Source: Candidatus Koribacter versatilis Ellin345
GTDB taxonomy: Bacteria > Acidobacteriota > Terriglobia > Terriglobales > Acidobacteriaceae
Direction of reading: 5' to 3'
Assembly: GCF_000014005.1 (NCBI RefSeq)
Contig: NC_008009.1
Coordinates: 3,534,001 to 3,598,000 of the forward strand
DNA length: 64,000 bases
The notes under the pieces are model-generated. The model did no database searches. It was not told where the DNA came from and saw only the letters and a list, made by a program, of their open reading frames with translations. The translations under genes and the position numbers were made by a program. Below are positions 48,695-56,976 of this stretch, in pieces. Position 1 is the first letter of the stretch. Each line of letters opens with the position of its first letter.

Positions 48695-49522
48695 TTAGAG
48701 TTGCCGCCCGGGAAAGAGTTCCGGGCCCGTAGCAAGATGCACCGGAGCAACCACGGGAGCGGTGGTCTCCTGGTGAAAGAGACGACAGATCCAATTCACA
48801 AATTCATCGCGTCCGTGCAGGAACTGCTCGATGCGGCATCCAGCCTGCCCGGTTTTGTCGGCCCAAACCACAGTGGCGCTCACGGCGACAGTCCCGGTGT
48901 GGTCGGGCAATTCGAACGAGCATTGCAGGGTTCCCGATGTGAGTGGCGTTTCTTCGCAAAATATTCCAACACCCTGCTCACTCACGTTACTCACCGTGGC
49001 GGAGTACTGGCGCCCTTCCGTCGTAATGGTCGCCGGAAGACGCACTGGATGGCGGTAGTAGCGGCGGCGGCCCAGCATCATTAATCCGACAGCGAGATGC
49101 AATGTGCGCCGTACCCGATCAGTGCTCAAGGGATAAACCAGTTCGAAGTTTGCACCGAGATTAAAGACGGTCTGAAGGTTGATGTCCTCGTCGTGGATAT
49201 CAATCGCAATCGCACCGCGACTGGACGGCGACTGTCGTAAGGCGCGCAGAATGCTGTCAGTGCTCTCGTCGTGCTCCACGATCAGTCCGTCGTAGCGATG
49301 ACAAAAGAGTAAGCGCTCGACTTCCTGAGGGTCCGCACAGAGGTGCAAATTGATGTCCATCGTTTCTGCAGCGCGACGGATCACCGACAACGTCTCAGCT
49401 CTCAGCGGAACGAACAGAACTTCCAGCACAACCCCAGCCATACACAACCCCGAAAACAAAGTGGACACACCCGTCCCAGTCAATTCATTTGCAGCCGGAG
49501 TGCCATTTCGATTTAGCTCCAA
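48695..49522 (-). CDS. PilZ-domain protein with degenerate receiver-like N-terminus
   Basis: A 275-residue protein. Residues about 30-150 look like a receiver-like domain (VLFVPLRAETLSVIRRAAE ... GLIVEHDESTDSILRALR ... GAIAIDIHDED), but the canonical phospho-Asp and Lys are not clear. The C-terminal part (about 155-250) is PilZ: RRYYRHPVRLP (the RxxxR c-di-GMP motif) and NVSEQGVGIF. It should bind c-di-GMP. The start is ATG at 49522 or, with 27 fewer residues, ATG at 49441. Downstream partners are unknown. Confidence 0.85.
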   Translation of the reverse strand: MELNRNGTPAANELTGTGVSTLFSGLCMAGVVLEVLFVPLRAETLSVIRRAAETMDINLHLCADPQEVERLLFCHRYDGLIVEHDESTDSILRALRQSPSSRGAIAIDIHDEDINLQTVFNLGANFELVYPLSTDRVRRTLHLAVGLMMLGRRRYYRHPVRLPATITTEGRQYSATVSNVSEQGVGIFCEETPLTSGTLQCSFELPDHTGTVAVSATVVWADKTGQAGCRIEQFLHGRDEFVNWICRLFHQETTAPVVAPVHLATGPELFPGRQL

Positions 49523-49541
49523 CCGGCTGTGAAATCAGCTG

Positions 49542-49578
49542 CTTATCCGGCAGGATAAGGATTCCCTAAGGAGGGAAT
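49542..49578. promoter_or_regulatory. Twin inverted repeats upstream of the PilZ gene
   Basis: CTTATCC-GGCA-GGATAAG (49542-49559) is followed at once by ATTCCCT-AAGG-AGGGAAT (49561-49578). Each is a perfect 7-bp inverted repeat with a 4-nt loop. They lie in the 262-bp gap between divergent PilZ and LolA-like genes. The role (operator, RNA hairpin or chance) is open. Confidence 0.4.
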
Positions 49579-49784
49579 GTCCCGCTCTCAGACAGAGCTT
49601 CCGATTTCTGAACTTTTCCCACTTTCTATCCGTAGTAGTCTTAGAAATCACTTCGGAGCCGCGGCGCACTCGAGAACTCGCTTCAGCGACAATTACGTTT
49701 GACACGCACCCGGCACCGAAATATGTTGCAGTTCGATTTCCATCACCGTATTCACCGCTGCACCTTGCGCTCAGAGGAGATCCG

Positions 49785-50609
49785 ATGCTACGCAGAGTAG
49801 CTTTTGCAATGTTAGCCCTGGTTTGTGCTGCTCCAGTTGTGCATGCACAGACTGCTGATGAAATCATCGCCAAGAATATTGAAGCCCACGGCGGCGCCGC
49901 CAAGATGAAGGCCATTAAAACCATGAAGGCCACCGGCAAGATCGAGATTGGTCCCGGTATGCAGGCTCCGATGACCGCCACGCAGCAACGCCCAGACATG
50001 ATCCGGAACGAGTTCACCTTCCAGGGCATGACGGGTGTGCAGGCCTACGACGGCAAGGAAGCATGGCAGATCATGCCGTTCATGGGAAAGAAAGATCCCG
50101 ACCTTATGTCCGCCGATGAACGTGACGACATGGCCGACAGCGCCGACCTTGATGGCCCGCTGATGGACTACGCCGCGAAGGGCAATAAGGTCGAATACCT
50201 TGGCAAAGATAAGCTCGAGGGCACCGACGTCTACAAGCTGAAAGTCACGCTGAAGGACGGCTCGATCCAGACCTGGTACATCGACACCGATTCGAACCTC
50301 GAGGTCCGTGTGGACAGCGAGCGCATGGTTCGTGGTACGCCGCACAAGAACACGCGCGTGATCGGCGACTACAAAGAGGTTGAAGGGCTACCGGTCCCGT
50401 TCTCGATGGAAATGAGCGACGCCGATCATCCAGACCAGAAGATGAAGCTCACGCTTGAGAAGGTGGAATACAACGTGCCGGTGGACGCCTCAATCTTCAA
50501 GATGCCTCCGAAGACCGCTACCACCACGAAGGGCGCCGACACCGCAGAGCCGAAGCCGGCAGACAAGAAGCCGGACGAAGCTCCGAAATCCGAAACACCG
50601 AAAAATTAA
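49785..50609 (+). CDS. Secreted LolA-like (outer-membrane lipoprotein sorting-like) protein
   Basis: A 274-residue exported protein. The signal peptide is MLRRVAFAMLALVCAAPVVHA. The body has the beta-barrel half-fold of LolA/LppX/LolB-like proteins (ADEIIAKNIEAHGGAAKMKAIKTMKATGKI ... TWYIDTDSNLEVRVDSERM). A Pro/Lys-rich tail of about 35 residues (ADTAEPKPADKKPDEAPK) is likely disordered. Ribosome site AGAGGAG. A lipoprotein- or lipid-carrying function is suggested by fold but not shown. Confidence 0.82.
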   Translation: MLRRVAFAMLALVCAAPVVHAQTADEIIAKNIEAHGGAAKMKAIKTMKATGKIEIGPGMQAPMTATQQRPDMIRNEFTFQGMTGVQAYDGKEAWQIMPFMGKKDPDLMSADERDDMADSADLDGPLMDYAAKGNKVEYLGKDKLEGTDVYKLKVTLKDGSIQTWYIDTDSNLEVRVDSERMVRGTPHKNTRVIGDYKEVEGLPVPFSMEMSDADHPDQKMKLTLEKVEYNVPVDASIFKMPPKTATTTKGADTAEPKPADKKPDEAPKSETPKN

Positions 50610-50619
50610 CTTCCCGACA

Positions 50620-50645
50620 GGAGCGGCCACGAGCCGCTCCTTTTT
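50620..50645 (+). terminator. Rho-independent terminator of the LolA-like gene
   Basis: An 8-bp stem GGAGCGGC (50620-50627) / GCCGCTCC (50633-50640), loop CACGA, then TTTTT (50641-50645). It begins 11 nt past the LolA-like stop. Confidence 0.9.
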
Positions 50646-50683
50646 CTTTCCAGATAAAAATTCATAGTGAGCGAGGACCTTTG

Positions 50684-53600
50684 ATGTTTAGCCTCAATAG
50701 GCGTTTCATCGTGTTGCCCGCTGTACTACTTTCCCTAGTTGCTGCCGGGTGGTCGCAGGCCGCCCCTGCTGCAACAACTCAAACTCAAATTGACAACGAC
50801 ACCTTCGCAGGCTACACCGCGCGCTCCATCGGCCCGGCCGTCATGGGCGGCCGTGTCTCAGCGTTGGCCGCGATTCCCGGCAAACGCCTGACGATCTTTG
50901 TCGGCGGTGCCGCTGGTGGAATCTTCAAATCGGAAGATGGTGGCGTCACGTTCAAGCCGATCTTCGACAAAATGAACAGTCCGTCCATCGGCGCGATTGC
51001 GATTGATCCACAAAATTCGAAAGTGATGTGGGTCGGCACCGGCGAAAGCTGGATGCGCAACAGCGTCTCGGTCGGCGATGGCGTGTACAAGTCCACCGAT
51101 GGCGGAGAAAACTGGACCAACGTTGGCCTGAAAGACAGCGAGCACATCTCGCGCGTACTCATTCACCCCAAGGACGGCAACACCGTTTATGTCTGCGCTC
51201 TTGGTCATGCGTGGAACGACAACACCGAACGTGGTTTGTACAAGACCGCTGATGGTGGCAAGACCTGGATGAATATCCTGAAGGCCGATCAGCGGACTGG
51301 ATGCGGCGATGTCGCGTTCGATGCCACCGACCCCAACACGCTTTACGCTTCGCTCTGGCCGTACCGGCGGTATCCCTACAGCTTTAATTCCGGTGGTTCG
51401 ACCGGCGGCATCTTTAAGAGCACCGACGGCGGCGCGAACTGGAAGAAACTGACCAACGGATTGCCGGAAGGCGATCTCGGACGTATCGCCATCGCAACCA
51501 CTCCAGCAAAACCGGGTCGCGTTTGGGCAGTCGTCGAAGCGAAAAAGACGGCCCTCTATCGCTCTGATGATGGCGGAGCAACGTGGACGTACCAGAACGA
51601 CAGCTTCAACATCGTGGGACGCCCGTTCTATTTCTCATTGCTCGTCTCCGATCCGAACGATGGCGATCGCATCTATAAGCCGGGTTTCGGACTGACGGTG
51701 AGCGATGATGGCGGTCGCAGCTTCTCCGGCATCGGTAGCGAAGGGGCGGGAGGCGGTGTTCACGGCGACTATCACGCGCTGTGGGTGAACCCAAACAACT
51801 CCGACCATCTCATCACCTGCTCAGACGGAGGCTGCTATGAGAGCCTCGACCGCGGTGCGCACTGGCGCTTCCTGAACTCCTTCCCGATCGGCCAGTACTA
51901 CCACGTGAGCGCCGATATGGCTGAACCATACAACGTGTACGGCGGCCTGCAGGACAACGGAACGTGGATGGGCCCGAACACCGATTCCGACGGCGTCTTC
52001 AACCGTCATTGGAAGAACATCGGTTATGGCGACGGCTTCTGGTCGTTTGCCGATCCAACCGACAACGACCTGATCTACAGCGAGTACCAGGGCGGACGCA
52101 TGTTACGCGTGCGCCGTACTACCGGCGAAATCAAGGAAGTTTATCCGCTGCCAAAGGCCGGTGATCCCGACTATCGTTGCAACTGGAACACGCCGATCCA
52201 CGTGGGTGCTGCTTCGAAGGCGCTTTACATCGGCTGCCAGTTCCTCTTCCGCTCGCGCGATCATGGCGATTCGTGGGAGAAGATCTCGCCTGATCTCACA
52301 ACCAACAATCCGGAATGGCTGAAGCAGTCGGAGTCCGGCGGCCTGACCGTGGACAACTCCGACGCTGAAAAGTACGAAACCATCTTCACGATCTCCGAGT
52401 CGCCGAAGAACCCCCAGATTGTGTGGGCGGGAACCGACGACGGAAACGTGCAGGTCACTCAGAACGGCGGCAAGAGTTGGACCAACGTCGCCAAGAACAT
52501 TCCTGGACTACCGCCGAACACATGGGTCTCGACGATCGAAGCCGGTCACTTCGACCCCGGCACCGCCTACGCAACCTTTGACGGTCACGCCAAGGGCGAC
52601 ATGAAGACCTACGTCTATAAGACGACGGACTTCGGCAAGACGTGGACGCAGCTCAACAGTCCCGAGTTCAAGCTCTACGCGCACGTGGTCCGTGAAGACC
52701 TCGTGAATCCGAAGCTGTTGTGGGTGGGCACGGAGAACGGACTGTACATCAGCATTGACGGCGGCGCGAATTGGGCCGAGTTCAACGGCAAAATTCCCCG
52801 CGTGCCGGTGCGCGATGTGTTCATCCACCCGCGCAACAACGATGTGGTCATCGCCACCCACGGTCGTTCGTTGTACGTGATTGACGATGTCACACCGATC
52901 CGCGCGCTGACGACCGACATCCTCAACAAAGACATTGCGATTTTGCCGTCACGCCCTTCGGTGCTGCCGCTTCCCTCGGAAGAACAGCGCGCGGAAGGCG
53001 ATGCCGACTATCGCGGCGTTCCAGTCACGAGTTCGGCCATCGTCACCTATTACCAAAAGAAGCGCCACATCTTCGGCGAACTGAAGGTGGAGCTGTTCGA
53101 TTCCACCGGCAAGCTCGTCGGAACTTCGGCGGGTGACAAACGTCGCGGTGTGGTTCGCGTCGAACTGCCGCTGCGCCTGCCACCAGCGAAAGTGCCACCT
53201 GCAGCAACGCTGGTGGAACAACCGTTCGCTTTCTTCGGGCCGGCGTATCCGGAAGGCACTTACAAGGTGCAGGTCACCAAGGGTAAGGAAGTACTGACCT
53301 CGACGATCAAGGTGGTCACCGATCCGCGAGCCAAGAGCACACCTCAGGACCGAGCCCTTCAGCGCCAGACTGCTCTGAAGCTCTACGGCATGAGGGAACG
53401 GCTGGCGTACCTGGTGGCTGCGATGACCAACGTCCGCGATCAAGCAAAAGACCGCGCTTCGAAGGCCTCGGATGCTGCTCTCAAACAGCAACTTAGCGAC
53501 CTGCAAAAGAAAGTGGAGGACTTCCGCAGTTCGTTGCTCGCCGTGAAAGAAGGCGGCGCAATCACCGGTGAACGCAAGCTTAACGAGTACATCGGTGAAC

Positions 53601-53809
53601 TTTACGGCGGCGTCAATGGCTACGAAGGCAAGCCGACACAGCAGCAGATCGACCGCATGAACGCGTTGAATACTGAGTTGGAGACCGTCGCGAAGAAGTT
53701 CGACGCGATGAACTCGAGCGACGTAAACACGGTGAATTCGGCCCTGCAGAAGGCGAGTTTGCAATCGCTGACAACACTGTCAGAAGCCGACTGGCGTAAG
53801 CAGCAGTAG
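50684..53809 (+). CDS. Large secreted BNR/sortilin-type beta-propeller protein
   Basis: A 1041-residue exported protein with a signal peptide (RFIVLPAVLLSLVAAGWSQA). From residue 30 to about 730 it is a series of BNR/Asp-box type repeats (SEDGGVTF, STDGGENWTN, TADGGKTW, STDGGANWKK, SDDGGATW, SDDGGRSF, NGGKSWTN, SIDGGANW), as in VPS10/sortilin and WD40/YVTN-BNR proteins. The last 250 residues form a separate region with helical, coiled-coil-like segments (AALKQQLSDLQKKVEDFRSSLL). No glycosidase active-site residues were identified. ATG 50684 follows GAGGACC. Confidence 0.88.
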   Translation: MFSLNRRFIVLPAVLLSLVAAGWSQAAPAATTQTQIDNDTFAGYTARSIGPAVMGGRVSALAAIPGKRLTIFVGGAAGGIFKSEDGGVTFKPIFDKMNSPSIGAIAIDPQNSKVMWVGTGESWMRNSVSVGDGVYKSTDGGENWTNVGLKDSEHISRVLIHPKDGNTVYVCALGHAWNDNTERGLYKTADGGKTWMNILKADQRTGCGDVAFDATDPNTLYASLWPYRRYPYSFNSGGSTGGIFKSTDGGANWKKLTNGLPEGDLGRIAIATTPAKPGRVWAVVEAKKTALYRSDDGGATWTYQNDSFNIVGRPFYFSLLVSDPNDGDRIYKPGFGLTVSDDGGRSFSGIGSEGAGGGVHGDYHALWVNPNNSDHLITCSDGGCYESLDRGAHWRFLNSFPIGQYYHVSADMAEPYNVYGGLQDNGTWMGPNTDSDGVFNRHWKNIGYGDGFWSFADPTDNDLIYSEYQGGRMLRVRRTTGEIKEVYPLPKAGDPDYRCNWNTPIHVGAASKALYIGCQFLFRSRDHGDSWEKISPDLTTNNPEWLKQSESGGLTVDNSDAEKYETIFTISESPKNPQIVWAGTDDGNVQVTQNGGKSWTNVAKNIPGLPPNTWVSTIEAGHFDPGTAYATFDGHAKGDMKTYVYKTTDFGKTWTQLNSPEFKLYAHVVREDLVNPKLLWVGTENGLYISIDGGANWAEFNGKIPRVPVRDVFIHPRNNDVVIATHGRSLYVIDDVTPIRALTTDILNKDIAILPSRPSVLPLPSEEQRAEGDADYRGVPVTSSAIVTYYQKKRHIFGELKVELFDSTGKLVGTSAGDKRRGVVRVELPLRLPPAKVPPAATLVEQPFAFFGPAYPEGTYKVQVTKGKEVLTSTIKVVTDPRAKSTPQDRALQRQTALKLYGMRERLAYLVAAMTNVRDQAKDRASKASDAALKQQLSDLQKKVEDFRSSLLAVKEGGAITGERKLNEYIGELYGGVNGYEGKPTQQQIDRMNALNTELETVAKKFDAMNSSDVNTVNSALQKASLQSLTTLSEADWRKQQ

Positions 53810-53835
53810 ATCGTTACATGCCCTGGAACACAAAA

Positions 53836-53871
53836 GCCCCATCGCCTTCCCAAGCGATGGGGCAAGTTTTT
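53836..53871. terminator. Bidirectional terminator between propeller gene and epimerase
   Basis: A 10-bp stem GCCCCATCGC (53836-53845) / GCGATGGGGC (53854-53863) with an 8-nt loop, TTTTT on the plus side (53867-53871) and AAAA on the other (53832-53835). It serves both convergent genes. Confidence 0.9.
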
Positions 53872-53889
53872 AGAACGATCAGGAGGGTC

Positions 53890-54378
53890 TTATACAGGCT
53901 CTTCAACGATCTCGATCAGGAATCCAAACGGCGCACTGTCGAGAGATTTTGGGTGAACGAAGAAAACGGTGGTTCCGCGTGAACCTTTTCGCGGAGCTTT
54001 ATCGATGATGTGGAAACCTTGTGCGGTCATCGCATCGAACGATTCTCGCGCGTTACGCACGCGGAAGGCGACGTGGGCGAACCCGCCGCGGCCACCATTC
54101 TTCTCGATAAGTTTCTGTACCGGCGAGCTTGCGTTCAACGGCTCGAGCAATTGGATCAAGTTCGGCCCATCGCCAATCCGTAACAATACTTCCCTGACCT
54201 GATCGCCACCGAGTACGTCTTCGCGATGAACCTCCGTGAAGCCGAGCATCTTGTAAGCGGCCACCTGCCCTTCGAGATCGCCTTGCTTCACTGCGATGGC
54301 AACGTGGTCCACGAATTGAATACCCGGAATGTTGGCGAGTTCGTCCTTCAACGGACTTGCAGCAGCTACTGTCTCCAT
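53890..54378 (-). CDS. mce: Methylmalonyl-CoA epimerase
   Basis: A 162-residue glyoxalase-fold (VOC) enzyme that interconverts (R)- and (S)-methylmalonyl-CoA. Metal ligands are in DHVAIAV, the second-strand LIQLLEPL region and the FLIEIVEE strand; the stretch GRGGFAHVAFRV contains a histidine of the metal site. It is the last gene of the transcarboxylase operon and follows the biotin carrier by 28 nt. It supplies the stereoisomer for the mutase, which is not encoded in this window. Confidence 0.92.
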   Translation of the reverse strand: METVAAASPLKDELANIPGIQFVDHVAIAVKQGDLEGQVAAYKMLGFTEVHREDVLGGDQVREVLLRIGDGPNLIQLLEPLNASSPVQKLIEKNGGRGGFAHVAFRVRNARESFDAMTAQGFHIIDKAPRKGSRGTTVFFVHPKSLDSAPFGFLIEIVEEPV

Positions 54379-54406
54379 CTACTTCTCCTCTTCCTTTGAC
54401 TGCGCG

Positions 54407-54814
54407 CTATTCGAACTCCACCAGCACTTGGTTTACCGTCACGCCGTCGCCGGGCCGAATGAAAATGTCCTTCACTTTCCCCGATACGGGCGCGGTGACA
54501 TTGGTCTCCATCTTCATCGCTTCGAGAACGAGGAGGAGATCGTTGGCCTGTAGTTGCTGGCCGATCTGGGCGTTGATCTTGATCACAATGCCGGCGATCG
54601 GGCTGCGACAGACCTTTGCTTCATTCACCCCCGCAACCGGCCCGCGAGCACCGTTGGCAACTGGAGTTGCCGCTGCCGGCGCGGAGGGCAACGCGGCCGA
54701 ACTGCTTTGCGGATGTGGGGGAATGTAGCCGCCCAACGAGCGGCCATGATCTTCGTCCTGAACCTCTACGTCTACCTCGTATGCTTTTCCGTCTACCGTA
54801 ATGTTGAGCTTCAC
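54407..54814 (-). CDS. Biotin carboxyl carrier protein (transcarboxylase 1.3S-like)
   Basis: A 135-residue biotinyl protein. The C-terminal domain has the biotinylation motif EAMKMET with K101. An N-terminal part (MKLNITVDGKAYEVDVEV) and an Ala/Pro-rich linker are as in the 1.3S subunit of methylmalonyl-CoA carboxyltransferase. It should carry carboxyl groups between the 5S and 12S subunits encoded upstream in the same operon. Confidence 0.93.
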   Translation of the reverse strand: MKLNITVDGKAYEVDVEVQDEDHGRSLGGYIPPHPQSSSAALPSAPAAATPVANGARGPVAGVNEAKVCRSPIAGIVIKINAQIGQQLQANDLLLVLEAMKMETNVTAPVSGKVKDIFIRPGDGVTVNQVLVEFE

Positions 54815-54869
54815 AAGGGGCTCCCAATTTCTTGAAACGCGGCGGACTCGCGCCCACCGCGCTCAGTTC

Positions 54870-55268
54870 TTATGAGTTGCGCAGGTTGTGCGAGGCCTGG
54901 ATGAAGACGCGACCCTGCTGCGCCCATGGACTCTGGCCTTCGTGCATGTAACGGGCTGAACGAATGCGCGCCGACTTTCCGACGAATGCCGCTACCGCCG
55001 CCGCAATTACCAGCATGATTTCTTCTGGAATCGCTGCCGGCTTCGGAGGCGCAGGTTCGGCCGTCGCCGTAGGCTTCGACGCGTTGACGTTTACCGGCGG
55101 TGGAGGCACGGGCTCAGCTTTCGCTGTGATTGACCGCTGCACTGCCTTGAGTTGTTCGGCGAGTTCCGTCTGACGCGCGCGGAGCTCGTCCATCTGCATC
55201 TCAAGCGCCTGCCGCAGCGCGTCCATCTGGCCCGCAATGTCCGCAATTTCGATTTGAGCGTTTCTCAT
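54870..55268 (-). CDS. Small transcarboxylase-operon protein with coiled coil
   Basis: A 132-residue protein. The N-terminus is a coiled coil (residues about 5-45, ADIAGQMDALRQALEMQMDELRARQTELAEQLKAVQ), followed by a Pro/Ala linker, an EEIMLVIAAAVAAFVGKSARIRSAR helix and a tail with SPWAQQGR, FIQASHNLR. From memory, short proteins next to carboxyltransferase genes of propionibacterial transcarboxylase have an AAVAA(Y/F)LG helix and end in W..(E/Q)GR...Q.H..R; no alignment was run. It may help assemble 12S with other subunits. It lies between 12S and the biotin carrier. Confidence 0.8.
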   Translation of the reverse strand: MRNAQIEIADIAGQMDALRQALEMQMDELRARQTELAEQLKAVQRSITAKAEPVPPPPVNVNASKPTATAEPAPPKPAAIPEEIMLVIAAAVAAFVGKSARIRSARYMHEGQSPWAQQGRVFIQASHNLRNS

Positions 55269-55291
55269 TTTTTCACTCCAATCTCCGCGGT

Positions 55292-56890
55292 CTAGAGGGG
55301 CATCAGGCCGTGCTTTTTTGGTGGACGCAGTTCGCGCTTCGCATGCAACGCGTCCAGCGCCATCGCCAAGTAGCGGCGGGTTTCGGCGGGCTCAATAATG
55401 TCGTCAACCAGGCGGCGGGCAGCCGAGACGTACGGCGTCGCAAACGCGCTGCGGTATTTCTCGATCAGCTCCTTGCGCTTCGCGGCTTTGTCTTCGGCTT
55501 CGTTGATCTCCTTGCGGAAGACAATCTCCGCCGCACCCTCGGCGCCCATCACAGCAATTTCGGCAGTCGGCCATGCAATCACGCGATCGGCGCCGAGATC
55601 GCGGCTGCACATCGCGAGATACGCGCCGCCATAGGCCTTGCGGAGCACCACCGTGATTTTCGGGACCGTCGCCGCTGAGTAAGCGAAGAGCATCTTCGCG
55701 CCGTGGCGGATGATGCCGCCATACTCCTGCGCCACGCCAGGGAGGAAGCCTGGAACGTCCGCGAGGGTGAGTAGTGGGATGTTGAACGCGTTGCAGAAAC
55801 GGATGAAGCGCGCCGCCTTGTCGCTCGCGTTGATGTCGAGCACGCCTGCCATCACGCACGGCTGATTGGCAATTACGCCCACGGTGCAGCCGGCAATGCG
55901 CGCCAGCCCGATCACGATGTTCTGCGCGTAGCCCGATTGGATTTCCAGCAAATCGCCGCGGTCCACGAGCTGCGCGATCACATTACGCACGTCGTAGGCC
56001 TGCTTCGGATCGTCCGGAATGATCTTGTTCACTGCCGGATCGGACTCGAGGTTACCGTCGAAGTCGAGCCGCGGCGGGTCTTCCAGGTTATTCGACGGCA
56101 GGAAGCTCAGAATGCGTCGCGTGATGTAGATGGCGTCTTCGTCGTTCTCGGCCACGAAGTGCACGTTGCCTGACTGCGTCATGTGCGCGGCCGCGCCACC
56201 AAGTTGGTCGGGGGTGACCACTTCGCCCGTGACCTGTTTGATCACCGATGGGCCGGTGATGAACATCTGCGCCTGCTTGGTCTGGATAATGAAATCGGTG
56301 AGCGCCGGGCTATAAACCGCACCACCCGCGCACGGCCCGCAGATCAGCGAGATCTGCGGCACGGTGCCGGAGAGCATCACGTTGTTGTAGAAGATGCGAC
56401 CATAGCCGGCCAGCGCGTCGATGCCTTCCTGGATCCGAGCCCCGCCCGAATCGTTCACGATGACGAAGGGCGAACCGGTCTTTAGCGACAGGTTCATCAT
56501 CTCCACGATCTTGTCAGCATGCACTTCGCCGACGGCCCCACCGAGCGCGGTGAAGTCCTGGCTCGCGAGGTGCACGAGACGGCCATCAATCGTGGCGACG
56601 CCGGTAACCACGCCATCGGCGGGGATGTCTTTCTTCGCCATCCCGAACAATGAGGCGCGATGCTTGGCGAACATGCCAATTTCCTGGAACGAATCAGGAT
56701 CAGCGAGGCGGGCGATGCGTTCGCGGGCGGTGAGCTTGCCAGCTTCATGTTGTTTGGCGATCTTGTCTTCGCCGCCGCCCAGTTTGACCTGGACGCGCAT
56801 GGTCTCGAGCTCCTGGATCTTCTGCTCGATTCCCGTGGGCTTGGTTTCCACTTTCACTTCGGGCTTCTCTGGTGCTGCTACGGGTGCCAT
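55292..56890 (-). CDS. Methylmalonyl-CoA carboxyltransferase 12S subunit (acyl-CoA carboxylase beta-type)
   Basis: A 532-residue carboxyltransferase of the crotonase superfamily with two ClpP-like halves. Oxyanion-type stretches GGARIQEGIDALAGYGRIFYNN and the C-terminal GGIIRHGAKMLFAYS and GGAYLAMCSRDLGAD are family hallmarks. It transfers a carboxyl group between methylmalonyl-CoA and biotin. The ATG at 56890 has GGAG 7 nt before; a GTG at 56902 is also possible. Sequence alone cannot exclude a propionyl-CoA carboxylase role, but no biotin carboxylase is in the operon and the 5S gene is next to it. Confidence 0.94.
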   Translation of the reverse strand: MAPVAAPEKPEVKVETKPTGIEQKIQELETMRVQVKLGGGEDKIAKQHEAGKLTARERIARLADPDSFQEIGMFAKHRASLFGMAKKDIPADGVVTGVATIDGRLVHLASQDFTALGGAVGEVHADKIVEMMNLSLKTGSPFVIVNDSGGARIQEGIDALAGYGRIFYNNVMLSGTVPQISLICGPCAGGAVYSPALTDFIIQTKQAQMFITGPSVIKQVTGEVVTPDQLGGAAAHMTQSGNVHFVAENDEDAIYITRRILSFLPSNNLEDPPRLDFDGNLESDPAVNKIIPDDPKQAYDVRNVIAQLVDRGDLLEIQSGYAQNIVIGLARIAGCTVGVIANQPCVMAGVLDINASDKAARFIRFCNAFNIPLLTLADVPGFLPGVAQEYGGIIRHGAKMLFAYSAATVPKITVVLRKAYGGAYLAMCSRDLGADRVIAWPTAEIAVMGAEGAAEIVFRKEINEAEDKAAKRKELIEKYRSAFATPYVSAARRLVDDIIEPAETRRYLAMALDALHAKRELRPPKKHGLMPL

Positions 56891-56976
56891 TCGGCTCTCC
56901 ACTCTTTATGCGGTGGCGCGATGGTCAGGATCGCGCCACCTTCTGGGCAGACCGCCGGTTCGCGGCCTGCGAGAAT

